Shown in pieces: positions 36,901-43,823 of a stretch of DNA of 64,000 nucleotides. This DNA is from Serinibacter arcticus (lineage in GTDB: Bacteria > Actinomycetota > Actinomycetes > Actinomycetales > Beutenbergiaceae): assembly GCF_004786095.1 (NCBI RefSeq), contig NZ_RHPJ01000002.1, forward strand, positions 248,001 through 312,000, given 5' to 3'. Under the pieces are notes generated by a model. That model was not told where the DNA came from. It saw only the letters and a program-made list of their open reading frames with translations, and searched no databases. Made by a program: the position numbers and the translations under genes. Positions within the stretch are counted from its first letter, which is position 1; each line of letters opens with the position of its first letter.

Positions 36901-37403
36901 GATGGACCACCCCGGCCGGCCAAGAGTTCAGGCCGGTCACGCCCATCGCGCGTGACGCGATGGCGGCGTTCATCTATCGTCTCGCGGGCTCGCCGGCCTT
37001 CGAGGAGCCTGAGACCTCGCCGTTCGTCGACGTGGCGCCCGGGGACCAGTTCTACCGTGAGATCACCTGGCTGGCCGAGCAGGAGATCACCACAGGATGG
37101 TCCACGGCGAGGGGGGCGGAGTTCCGACCGCTCGCGCCGATCGCGCGCGATGCGATGGCCGCCTTCCTCTACCGGTACGCGGACGAGCCTGCTATCACGC
37201 TCCCCGAGACGTCGCCGTTCACGGATGTCACGCCGAGCACCCAGTTCTACACAGAGATCGCGTGGATGGGTGAGGCAGGGATCTCCACCGGCTTCCAGGG
37301 GAACGACGGGACGGCGCAGTACCAGCCGCTCGGACCCGTCAACCGCGACGCCATGGCCGCGTTCCTGTTCAGGTACCAGGGCTACGAGGACCAGCTGAGC
37401 TGA
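33942..37403 (+). CDS. Secreted clan-A (GH39-like) glycosidase with CBM-like modules and triple SLH-like tail
   Basis: The 1153-aa protein starts with a signal peptide (LGRNLIAAVAAAATAVTVAA, cleavage near AQA-AD). The catalytic domain (residues about 45-350) looks like a clan-A TIM barrel: acid/base Glu169 in VPFNEPDGGNW and nucleophile Glu274 in INITEYAM. GH39 is my best guess; no family is certain. Then follow two galactose-binding-like modules (SIEAEDTVLRDVTAY near 465; FTEAEDTSNVTTTG near 725), a bacterial Ig-like domain (near 885-955) and three SLH-like repeats of the form FVDV...QF..EI.WLA...ISTGW...FRP..PIARDAMAAF (960-1145). ATG 33942 has AAGGAG 8 nt upstream. It should stay on the cell surface and release oligosaccharides for the importer. 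Confidence 0.72.
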   Translation: MQERDMTRMRAGARLGRNLIAAVAAAATAVTVAAIPAQAADPDVVTVDLAVSTGEVKGGASGMLYGLSDEGVPTDAIIAGALPRNVTQKAPYGEQHPNGDPLEVEDSFFRNGGEYILTNIQDYYPDWPYNGGRRPADFNTYLEMVRTVTTAIVEESDHPEKYMFVPFNEPDGGNWYGNWGAMKDTFLADWSAAYAVIKDVYPEAKIAGPGDSRWQPARTRDFLTYAKANDVVPDMFTWHELGINNLSTYRNNYNTYRQMEIEIGIDPLPINITEYAMRRDMSVPGQIVQWLAMFEDTKVDAQTAYWTYAGNLNDNMAKNNSANGAWWLLKWYGDLTGETVALTPPELNKVDSLQGIAALDEDERQATVLFGGTNKDIRVDVENIDPAVFGTTVDVQVREAEWSGQEGEALAPPVTVAERVAVVDGELQVEVPGGDRLSAYQLVITPALAEQPTVDATWRASIEAEDTVLRDVTAYDKPMSNDWEFAASGQRDVGGTNRVTSSLTWTLDVPTTGTYRFGSVGGVNGPNIGPGRHALFVDGVFAEYVDYEAGFSWGYRSRAEALVDLEAGTRSLSLRTSQNGTSLLPGSDISLDKFDLELADEPDSTTYPAHLARIDGGEVSFAGSRTAGYVGLDAGDSATFYAAGRDTGYYDVTLTYRSEEAAAIDLLVNGRAIEGLAAEGDGTWTSTATVHLAKGINELAVSTPDTIKLASATVTRAEEADEAVFFTEAEDTSNVTTTGAVRAEQVPAPTNVSGTQLGWIGDGPANTAVLARPEGFGAGQYNLVVRYANAEKNTGHDYNTDVITRFLDITEVGGDEGTRGAFRHNYSWKGFWSHTVGVDLTTVDGGLTLSNATGSAPNIDWLELAPLVVDVSNDVTANVDLQTLEVATPPTTTGYVLGTPLDLSGLVVEATYTDGSIDTVPWDELTVSGYNPDVLGEQVVTLALTAENTTREATFTVVVRDRFVDVADDNQFALEINWLAARGISTGWTTPAGQEFRPVTPIARDAMAAFIYRLAGSPAFEEPETSPFVDVAPGDQFYREITWLAEQEITTGWSTARGAEFRPLAPIARDAMAAFLYRYADEPAITLPETSPFTDVTPSTQFYTEIAWMGEAGISTGFQGNDGTAQYQPLGPVNRDAMAAFLFRYQGYEDQLS

Positions 37404-37420
37404 TCGAGCACAGCACCAGC

Positions 37421-37460
37421 GACGACGGGGGTGTCACCGCAAGGTGACGCCCCCGTCGTC
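37421..37460 (+). terminator. Strong hairpin terminator of the sugar island
   Basis: An 18-bp stem, GACGACGGGGGTGTCACC (37421-37438), with a GCAA tetraloop and the complementary arm 37443-37460; only one G-T wobble. It starts 17 bp after the stop of the surface glycosidase. No T-run, as common in high-GC actinomycetes. Confidence 0.85.
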
Positions 37461-38040
37461 CTTGCGTCACCCCTCGCTGGACGCCACCCCCCGAAAGGTG
37501 CCCGCCGGAGACATGGCAGCTGCTCGTGTCCAGAGGGCGGCAGCGTGAGGGCAAAAATTGCCAGTTGGCCACCCAGAAGCGCGTGCATCGGGACGGGTGA
37601 TCTGCTGACGATGGTCCGCCGCACTCGAGCAGCGTCCGGCGCAGACGTTGCCAAGCAGGTTGTCCAAGAACTGGCGCCACCGGTCCCGGAGACGATCTTT
37701 GGGGGCGCGGAACCGCAACAAAGGTCAAGGACACTTTGCCTGTCGTCTCACAGCTCACCTCGGGTGGGCGGCGCCGTCGTCGTCGTCCCCGAGTGAGGGG
37801 ATCTGCCGGTCGCCGGTCGCCGGTCGCCGACACCACGCCGACGGAGCGCGCCCGGGTGGTGGGGTTCGCTGTGCACCGTTGATCGCTGCGGCGGGCTCGA
37901 GGCGACCGCTCCCGCACAGCGAACGCCTCAACCGGCCGTTCGGGCACAGCGAGGGCGCGGGACGCTCGCGCACGGTCGTCGCATCGCGCGAGGTCGAGCG
38001 GTGTCGGTGCGCCTGCGACCCGCGGCCCGCGCCCTGCGGC
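37461..38040. other. Geneless stretch with atypical composition
   Basis: About 580 bp between the island terminator and the unknown leftward gene. Segments such as 37540-37570 and 37680-37745 are clearly poorer in GC than the surroundings. Short frames exist on both strands, but none has a ribosome site, codon bias or recognisable motif. The right part (37865-37954) carries family B repeats. It may be the decayed edge of an inserted element. Confidence 0.5.
37865..37954. repeat. Inverted family B repeats
   Basis: TTCGCTGTGCACCGTTGATC at 37865-37884 is answered by the inverse words GCGACCGCTCCCGCACAGCG at 37902-37921 and GTTCGGGCACAGCGAG at 37938-37953. The shared core TTCGCTGTGC is the same as in the four direct repeats near 22.2 kb. 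Confidence 0.7.
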
Positions 38041-38931
38041 TCACGCCGCGCCGGCGACCCAGGCGACGACGCGCTTCTTGTCCGCCGCCGTGATCAGCCG
38101 GGCCGGGTAGGCGCGAACCTTCGCCGCCGCCAGGTCCAGCGCGATCCCCGGGCTGGCCAGCTGGAGCGATGCGAGCAGCCGCGGGACGTCCTCGATGCTG
38201 GCGGCCACCTCGACCTCACCGGCGATCGACGGATCGCTGTGGTGCTCGTAGGCGGTCGTGGTTCCGGGCCGGGCGATCTCGGTGCCGAGCATCGTCGTCC
38301 ACCTCGTCGTCCTGGTCATCGAGACCGAGAACGAGGTGCTCCGCCCCGGGAGGTCCCTCACCGACAGCAGGACCCGCAGCTCCCCGGGGACCTCGATCGC
38401 GATCTCCCACCGGGCCAGCGGGAGGTCCAGCCCGAGGGACTCCGCCCAGGCGCGCCCCGGCGTCGCGGGCTCCCGGCGCAACCGTTCGCGTGCCGCCTCG
38501 GCGAGCTCCTCGGCGGGGGTGGAGCCCGCCAGCAGGGTGGCCACGTGCAGCAGGGACTCGGCCTCGTCGGACGGGAGGTCGGCGACGAGGGGGACGAGAG
38601 CGGCGGACGACGCCGCCGCGCGGGTGGCGAGGTCCGCGTCGTCGCTCGACGCGGCGACCAGGAGGACGCAGAGGGCGTACCGATTCTCGACGGGGGAACC
38701 GAACAGCGAGGAGTCCGAGTCGTCGTGCGGGGCCTCGAGGTAGACGTCGTGAAGGCCCTGCCCGATGACGTCGACGACGCCGGTCGTGACGATGCGACCC
38801 ACGCGGGACGCCTCCGCCCTGGTCCCCGGGGCGCGCGCGTAGCTCTCCAGCACGTCGGCCGCCTTGATCAGGGTCTTCCCGTCGGCTCGATCCTCGGCGG
38901 CGGCGCGCAGGTGGTCGGCGATGGATCGCAT
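38041..38931 (-). CDS. Conserved-looking protein of unknown function, 296 aa
   Basis: No signal peptide or membrane helix. The first 180 residues are helical and Ala-rich (MRSIADHLRAAAEDRADG, LIKAADVLESYARAP, DEAESLLHVATLLAGST), the last 110 are beta-rich (WEIAIEVPGELRVLLSVRDL, FSVSMTRTTRWTTMLGTEI) and end with a Lys/Arg motif ADKKRVVAWVAG. I do not recognise it. The strong codon bias and a TACCCT box 7 nt before the ATG support a real, leaderless gene. It is transcribed in the same direction as csbD-like gene 145 bp upstream. Confidence 0.65.
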   Translation of the reverse strand: MRSIADHLRAAAEDRADGKTLIKAADVLESYARAPGTRAEASRVGRIVTTGVVDVIGQGLHDVYLEAPHDDSDSSLFGSPVENRYALCVLLVAASSDDADLATRAAASSAALVPLVADLPSDEAESLLHVATLLAGSTPAEELAEAARERLRREPATPGRAWAESLGLDLPLARWEIAIEVPGELRVLLSVRDLPGRSTSFSVSMTRTTRWTTMLGTEIARPGTTTAYEHHSDPSIAGEVEVAASIEDVPRLLASLQLASPGIALDLAAAKVRAYPARLITAADKKRVVAWVAGAA

Positions 38932-38938
38932 GGCGTCG

Positions 38939-38944
38939 AGGGTA
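38939..38944 (-). promoter_or_regulatory. -10 box for leaderless 296-aa gene
   Basis: TACCCT on the minus strand, 7 nt before the ATG at 38931. Confidence 0.5.
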
Positions 38945-39075
38945 GCTGGCGGGGTGCGGGTCGCACGCGACCCGGCCTGACCGGCGCCGACCCCGGCCGA
39001 TCAGGACTGCCCTCGGGCATGACGAAGGGCCGGGCGTTCATCGCCCGGCCCCTCGCCGTCGTGCTGAGAAGGCGC

Positions 39076-39261
39076 CTACTTGCCGAAGGCGTCCTTGGCG
39101 GCGTCCTTGACGTTCTCGCCCGCCGCCTTGCCGTGCGCCTTGGCCTGGTCGGCCTGGCCCTCGGCCTCGAGACGCTCGTTGTTCGTGAGGTTGCCGACGG
39201 CCTCCTTGGCCTTGCCGCCCAGCTCCTCGGCCTTGTTGCTGATCTTGTCCCCGATACCCAT
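39076..39261 (-). CDS. CsbD-family stress protein
   Basis: The 61-aa, highly charged, Lys/Ala/Glu-rich protein matches CsbD: GDKISNKAEELGGKAKEAVG, NNERLEAEGQADQAKA, ENVKDAAKDAFGK. CsbD-like proteins are small, helical, abundant under general stress in many bacteria, with unknown mechanism. The ATG at 39261 has a clear AAGGAG 5-6 nt upstream, in contrast to the leaderless neighbours. Confidence 0.88.
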   Translation of the reverse strand: MGIGDKISNKAEELGGKAKEAVGNLTNNERLEAEGQADQAKAHGKAAGENVKDAAKDAFGK

Positions 39262-39402
39262 GAGTTCTCCTTCGTGATGCCGGAAACGGCCCGATCACAT
39301 GGGCCGACCTCATGAGCGTAGAGCGTGAGCCTTGACAATGGCTGAACGGCGTCTGGACGACGCGCGCGACCCGGCCGATCCCTCGGCCGCGGCCGCCGGC
39401 GC

Positions 39403-39460
39403 GGGACGGACGGCGCCGTCGACGTCCGTCCCCCGGAGCGGCAGGCGACCCGCCTAGCAT
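39403..39460 (+). promoter_or_regulatory. Inverted repeat and -10 box of the Hsp90-like operon
   Basis: GGGACGGAC (39403-39411) and GTCCGTCCC (39424-39432) form a perfect inverted repeat with a 12-bp spacer. A TAGCAT -10 box follows at 39455-39460, putting transcription start near 39467 and giving an 80-nt leader. The inverted repeat occupies the -35 to -60 zone, where an operator or activator site would lie. Confidence 0.45.
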
Positions 39461-39490
39461 GAGCCAGCCGGCGGGCACCGCCGCCCGACA

Positions 39491-39520
39491 GGCACGACAA
39501 GGCACGACACGGCACGACAC
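39491..39520 (+). repeat. Three 10-bp tandem repeats in the operon leader
   Basis: GGCACGACAA, GGCACGACAC, GGCACGACAC, directly joined, 30 bp upstream of the GTG start at 39550 and within the predicted 5' untranslated RNA. Confidence 0.8.
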
Positions 39521-39549
39521 GCGGGCGCACCCGCGCGAGGAGGCTCCCG

Positions 39550-41790
39550 GTGATCTCGTACGCCGATGTGGACACGCTCGACGACGAACGGCGCGCCCAG
39601 GTCGCCCGGCTCTTCGAGCGGGCCGACAGCTTGCACGACCTCCCTGACGACCTCGGCACCGTCGAGGCGTGGGACGAGCTGATCGAGGACTGCGAGCGGG
39701 TCGGGTTCCCGCACCTCGTCGCCAGCGCGCGCATCAGCCAGTGCACGATCCTCGTCAAGGGCGGGCTCGCCGCCGAGGCGCTCGAGGTCTTCGTCGCGCT
39801 CATGCGCACGATCAGCCGGTACGGCGACCTGATCGCACCGTCGAACGTCGCGCTGCACCTGAACTCCGTCGGGACGACGGCCATGACCCTGGTGGACGAC
39901 CCGCGCGTCCCGCTGGAGCGGATCACCCGGCTGATCGACCTCGTCGAGCAGGAGATGCGACGGCGAGGCGTGGACGTCACGGGCGCCTACGTCGCTCGCG
40001 CGGCGGTGGCCGCGGCCGCGGGCGACGCCGAGGCGACCCTCTCCTGGATCGACCGCTGGCGCGCCGAGAGCGGTGAGGGGTGGCGGGCCGACGACGGCGG
40101 CGTCATCCAGATGGAGATCCCCCTCATCGCGCGCTTCGACGTCGACCGGGCGGCGGACACCCTGGAGCAGCGCCTGCGCGCGCTCGGCATCGACCCGTTC
40201 GCGTTCGACGCCGGGACACCCGACCGGCTCAGCGACCTGAAGCTCGTGGCACTCCTCGGTTTCCTGCGGGTGCGCCAGGGGCGGCGGGTGGAGGCGACGG
40301 TGATCGGCGACGCGCTCGTCGCGGCGGTGGGGGCGGACGTCCTGGCGCGGGAGGCCGTCGCCAGCTACGTGATCCCGGTCCTGGAGGAGCGCCCCGAGCC
40401 GGCGGGCGTCGTCGTCGACCACGTGCTGGCCGAGAGCGCCCTCGACGGGACGGACTGGGAGGCGATCGCTGCCGTCGCGCGCCACCGGATCCTCCTCGAT
40501 CCCGCTGGCGAGGAGGGTGCGCTTCTGCGCGCCCTGGCCCAGGAGGGGGCGCAGCAGCACGACCGCCGCGGCACCACCCGGGTGCACGAGCGCGAGCTCG
40601 AGGAGCTGTGGTGGGCCGGGCTGCCCGAGGCGCGGCGCCCCGCCGTCGTGGACGATCCCGAGGTCTGGGGCGATCCCGAGGCGCGCGCCGAGCTCATCCT
40701 GGCCGCCGGCTGGTTCGAGCGCACGGGCCTGGTGCGCTCGGACGATCCGCCGATCTCGCTGAAGTACCGCTACCAGGCGCTGCTCGGCGAGACGATGGAG
40801 CTGCTCTCGGCGGAGTCGGCGTCCGAGGCCGAGGCGCTCGCCGACCGTCTCCGCACCCGGGCAGGCGAGCTGCGGTGCGCGACGTCGCTCTTCCTCGTGC
40901 CGCTGCTGCACGGCCTGCGCGCCGGCCAGGCCGGCGACATCGCGACGCTGGTGGCGAGCTACCGGCGCTCGCAGGAGGAGCTCCTCCGCGGTGCCGCGTG
41001 GGTCGTGGACGAGATCCGTGCGATGGGTGAGCGCTTCTTCGCGACCGTGGTCGAGCAGGCGGTCGCCAGTCCCGACGTGTCGTGGGACCAGATCGACCGC
41101 CTCATCGGCGACGAGACCGAGGTCCGCGCCGTCACCCGCGCCCCGCTCGCACCGCTCTCCCTGGTGCAGGCCGAGATCGCAGCGCACCGCGGCGACGTCG
41201 AGAGGCTGCGGACCGAGCTGGGGGAGCTGGGTGACTGCCTCCTGGACGAGGCGGACCAGCTGGACCGTGAGGCGATCGGGCTCGAGATGGTGCGACTCGT
41301 CGCGCGGTACTCCCCGGGGTTCGCGACGTCGGTGGCGGCGCAGGTCCTGCTGGAGGGCGACGCGGAGCAGATCCGCGCCGCGACCACCTGGATGGCCTGG
41401 CTGCACCCCGAGGACGAGGCCACGACCGACCGGTTCGCGCAGGTGCTCGCCTCGGTGGACGACGACGTCACGAGCCTCGGCGTCGTGCCCGGCTGGGTCG
41501 TGCTCGAGGTCGTGGCCCGGACCGGCCGGGACCCTCGCCCCGTCGTCGACGCCCTCCTGGCGGACGTCGACGGCGGAACGGCCTCCGACCTCGGGCTCCT
41601 CGCCGCGTCAGGCGCGGCGCTCCTGGCGACGGCGCCGCAGGATCCGCGAGGCCCCGAGCTGCGCGAGCGGGCGCTGACGATCGCCCGCGGCCTCGACGCT
41701 CGCGACGGCGGTACGCGCGCCACCGCGTGGGTCGGGGAGCGCTGGTACCGCGGCGATGCGGCGTTCGTCCCCGGCGCGGCCCGACCGTGA
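39550..41790 (+). CDS. 746-aa helical protein of unknown function, partner of Hsp90-like ATPase
   Basis: The protein has no signal, membrane helix or known motif. It is strongly helical with repeated pairs of amphipathic helices (ARISQCTILVKGGLAAEALE, EVFVALMRTISRYGDLIA, AYVARAAVAAAAGDAEATLS, LRAGQAGDIATLVASYRRSQ), reminiscent of TPR or similar solenoids, so it may be a protein-binding scaffold. TPR proteins are frequent partners of Hsp90 in eukaryotes. The GTG at 39550 has an excellent GAGGAGG 6 nt upstream. The Hsp90-like gene starts in its stop codon (GTGA), so equal production is likely. Function is unknown; a dedicated co-chaperone is an inference from architecture and coupling. Confidence 0.75.
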   Translation: MISYADVDTLDDERRAQVARLFERADSLHDLPDDLGTVEAWDELIEDCERVGFPHLVASARISQCTILVKGGLAAEALEVFVALMRTISRYGDLIAPSNVALHLNSVGTTAMTLVDDPRVPLERITRLIDLVEQEMRRRGVDVTGAYVARAAVAAAAGDAEATLSWIDRWRAESGEGWRADDGGVIQMEIPLIARFDVDRAADTLEQRLRALGIDPFAFDAGTPDRLSDLKLVALLGFLRVRQGRRVEATVIGDALVAAVGADVLAREAVASYVIPVLEERPEPAGVVVDHVLAESALDGTDWEAIAAVARHRILLDPAGEEGALLRALAQEGAQQHDRRGTTRVHERELEELWWAGLPEARRPAVVDDPEVWGDPEARAELILAAGWFERTGLVRSDDPPISLKYRYQALLGETMELLSAESASEAEALADRLRTRAGELRCATSLFLVPLLHGLRAGQAGDIATLVASYRRSQEELLRGAAWVVDEIRAMGERFFATVVEQAVASPDVSWDQIDRLIGDETEVRAVTRAPLAPLSLVQAEIAAHRGDVERLRTELGELGDCLLDEADQLDREAIGLEMVRLVARYSPGFATSVAAQVLLEGDAEQIRAATTWMAWLHPEDEATTDRFAQVLASVDDDVTSLGVVPGWVVLEVVARTGRDPRPVVDALLADVDGGTASDLGLLAASGAALLATAPQDPRGPELRERALTIARGLDARDGGTRATAWVGERWYRGDAAFVPGAARP

Positions 41791-43610
41791 GCGGCGAGGC
41801 CTTCCGCGTCGACCTGCGCGGCGTCGTCGACATCCTGTCCCACCACCTCTACTCCAGCCCGCGCGTCTACCTGCGCGAGCTGATCCAGAACGCGCGCGAC
41901 GCCGTCGTCGCGCGCCAGGACCTCGACGGTCACGATCTCGACGGCCGCGAGCCGCCGCGGATCCTCGTGACCGCCGACGCCGCGACCGGCACCGTGTCCG
42001 TCTCCGACGGCGGCATCGGCCTGACCGAGGAGGAGATGCGCGACGTGCTCGCCACGATCGGCGCATCGAGCAAGACCGCGGACCTCACCCGCGCGCGTCG
42101 CCGTTTCCTCGGCCAGTTCGGCATCGGCCTGCTCTCGTGCTTCCTCGTCGCGGACCGGATCGAGGTGCGCTCGCGCAGCGCTCGCACGCCCCACGCGCCG
42201 ACCCTCCTGTGGATCGGCAGCGCGAACGGGACCTTCACCGTCACCGAGGCCGAGACGCCGCTGCCCGGCGCCGGGACACGCGTCACCGTGACGGCGCGCG
42301 TCGACGATCAGGAGTGGGTCGAGCCGCACCGTGTGGGGCTGCTCGCGCGTCGGTTCGCCGGCCTCCTGGACGTGCCCGTCGACTTCGCCCCGGGGCCGGA
42401 GGAAACCCTCGAGGTCGTCACGTCCTCGACGCCGCCGTGGTCGGGGACCGAGGCCGACGCCGTGGACTGGTCCGCGCGCGAGCTCGGCTTCGCGCCGCTC
42501 GCTGCGATGCGGGTCGAGGTGCCGGTGGCCGGCGTCGTGGGTCTCGCGCTGATCGCCGACAGCCCGGGTCGGGTGGGTCACCGTCGCGGCGACCGCGTGT
42601 ACTCGCGCGGCATGCTCGTCGCCGACGACAACGTGCAGCTCGCCCCCGACTGGGCCTACTTCGCGCGGCTCGTGGTGGAGGCGGGCGACCTGCCGCTGAC
42701 CGCGTCGCGCGAGGCGCTGCAGGACGGCGTGCTCCTGGCCGACGTCAGGGAGCAGGTCGGTCGTCGGATCCGTGAGGGTGTCGAACGCCTGGCCGAGCGC
42801 GACCCCGCGGCGTTCGGGCGGTTCCTGCGCGTGCACTCCACGGGTCTGCTGGCGATGGCCGCGGTGGACCCCGAGATGCTCGACCTCGTCGTGCGTCACT
42901 ACCCCTGGGAGACCACCGAGGGCCCGATGACGCTCGTGGGCGCCGTCCGGACCCGCGACCGCGTGCGGTACGTGACGTCCGCCGCCGACTTCGCGACGTT
43001 CGCGCCCGTCCTGGCGGCGACGGGCGTCCTCGTGATCAACGGCTCCTACGTCTACGGCGCGGAGATCCTCGAGCGCGTCCGGTCCGGACACGGGTCGACG
43101 GCGCGGATCCGGCTGTTCGACCGCGGCCGGTTCCTGGAGGATCTGGGGCGGCCGACGGCGGGGGATCCGCTCGTCGCCGCGCTCGAGCGGATCGCCGCAC
43201 CGGTCCTGGATCGCCTCGGGGTCGACCTCGACGTGCGATCGTTCGTACCGGACACGGTCCCGGTCCTGCTGGCGGGGTCGACGGCCAACGCCGGTGCGGG
43301 TGGTGGTGCGTCCGTGCTGGGCGGGGATGCACCGGATGTCGACGGCCCGCCGCCGGAGCCCGACCCGTGGGCCGCGCTGCTGGACGAGCCCGTCCGAGGT
43401 CCCGCCCGGCCCAGACTGGTGATGAACGCGGCGAGCGCGGCGGTCCGCGCCCTGGTGGACCTGCCCGACGAGCGCGTGCGCGAGGAGGCGGTGGTCGGAC
43501 TGCACATCATCGGCCTGCTGATGGCCGGGGAGCGCGTCGACGAGCGGCACGGCGCGATGCTCAGCTCGACGCTCCGCGCGCTCATCGTCGCGGCGGGCAA
43601 GAACGCCTGA
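41787..43610 (+). CDS. Hsp90-family (HtpG-like) ATPase
   Basis: The 607-aa protein has a GHKL ATP-binding domain with Glu31, Asn35 and Asp38 in YLRELIQNARDA, Asp74 in SDGGIGL, the lid GASSKT and the glycine loop GQFGIGLLS (109-117). The middle domain holds the catalytic Arg308 in LTASREALQD. It is thus a bona fide Hsp90-type ATPase, but it lacks the acidic DE linker pattern and sequence detail of canonical HtpG, and the C-terminal part (from about 500) is divergent, with a Gly/Pro-rich stretch near 515-535. It is coupled to the 746-aa helical protein, suggesting a dedicated two-component chaperone. Client proteins are unknown. Confidence 0.88.
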   Translation: MSGEAFRVDLRGVVDILSHHLYSSPRVYLRELIQNARDAVVARQDLDGHDLDGREPPRILVTADAATGTVSVSDGGIGLTEEEMRDVLATIGASSKTADLTRARRRFLGQFGIGLLSCFLVADRIEVRSRSARTPHAPTLLWIGSANGTFTVTEAETPLPGAGTRVTVTARVDDQEWVEPHRVGLLARRFAGLLDVPVDFAPGPEETLEVVTSSTPPWSGTEADAVDWSARELGFAPLAAMRVEVPVAGVVGLALIADSPGRVGHRRGDRVYSRGMLVADDNVQLAPDWAYFARLVVEAGDLPLTASREALQDGVLLADVREQVGRRIREGVERLAERDPAAFGRFLRVHSTGLLAMAAVDPEMLDLVVRHYPWETTEGPMTLVGAVRTRDRVRYVTSAADFATFAPVLAATGVLVINGSYVYGAEILERVRSGHGSTARIRLFDRGRFLEDLGRPTAGDPLVAALERIAAPVLDRLGVDLDVRSFVPDTVPVLLAGSTANAGAGGGASVLGGDAPDVDGPPPEPDPWAALLDEPVRGPARPRLVMNAASAAVRALVDLPDERVREEAVVGLHIIGLLMAGERVDERHGAMLSSTLRALIVAAGKNA

Positions 43611-43624
43611 GGGCGCCTTCACAC

Positions 43625-43687
43625 CCGTCGAGCATGCGCGTGACTGCTGGACGGGCGCGATGGAGCAGTCCTCTGCATTCTCGACCG
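43625..43687. repeat. Dispersed palindromic repeat, family A copy 3
   Basis: CGTCGAGCATGC, TGACTGCT, GGGCGCGATGGAGCAGTC and TGCATTCTCGACCGG occur in family order. The arms are imperfect (CATGC against GCATTC). It lies 15 bp after the Hsp90-like gene stop. Confidence 0.8.
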
Positions 43688-43718
43688 GGGTCGGTCAGCC
43701 GGTGAGGCACTCAGATGA

Positions 43719-43784
43719 TGACGTCAACAGGCGGATGTGCATTCTTCGGGTTAGGGTCTAGTTCGCGGACGTGGTGACGTCACC
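43719..43784. promoter_or_regulatory. Two TGACGTCA palindromes upstream of the GH43 gene
   Basis: TGACGTCA occurs at 43719-43726 and at 43775-43782; the second is extended to a perfect 12-mer GGTGACGTCACC (43773-43784). They are 56 bp apart in the leader/promoter zone of the GH43 gene. Identical palindromes at such spacing suggest a regulator binding site; which regulator is unknown. Confidence 0.5.
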
Positions 43785-43823
43785 ATCGACTGTCCGCTCC
43801 ACCCCGTACTCGAGGAAGAGTTC

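Noticed and set aside
37431-37796. Small frame (121 codons) after the island terminator, considered as a transposase remnant
   Set aside because: It starts inside the terminator stem and shows no DDE or HTH motif; I could not match it to any insertion sequence family.
39459-39647. 62-codon frame starting at the -10 region of the Hsp90-like operon
   Set aside because: Encoded mostly by the tandem repeat and overlapping the real gene in another frame; no family match.
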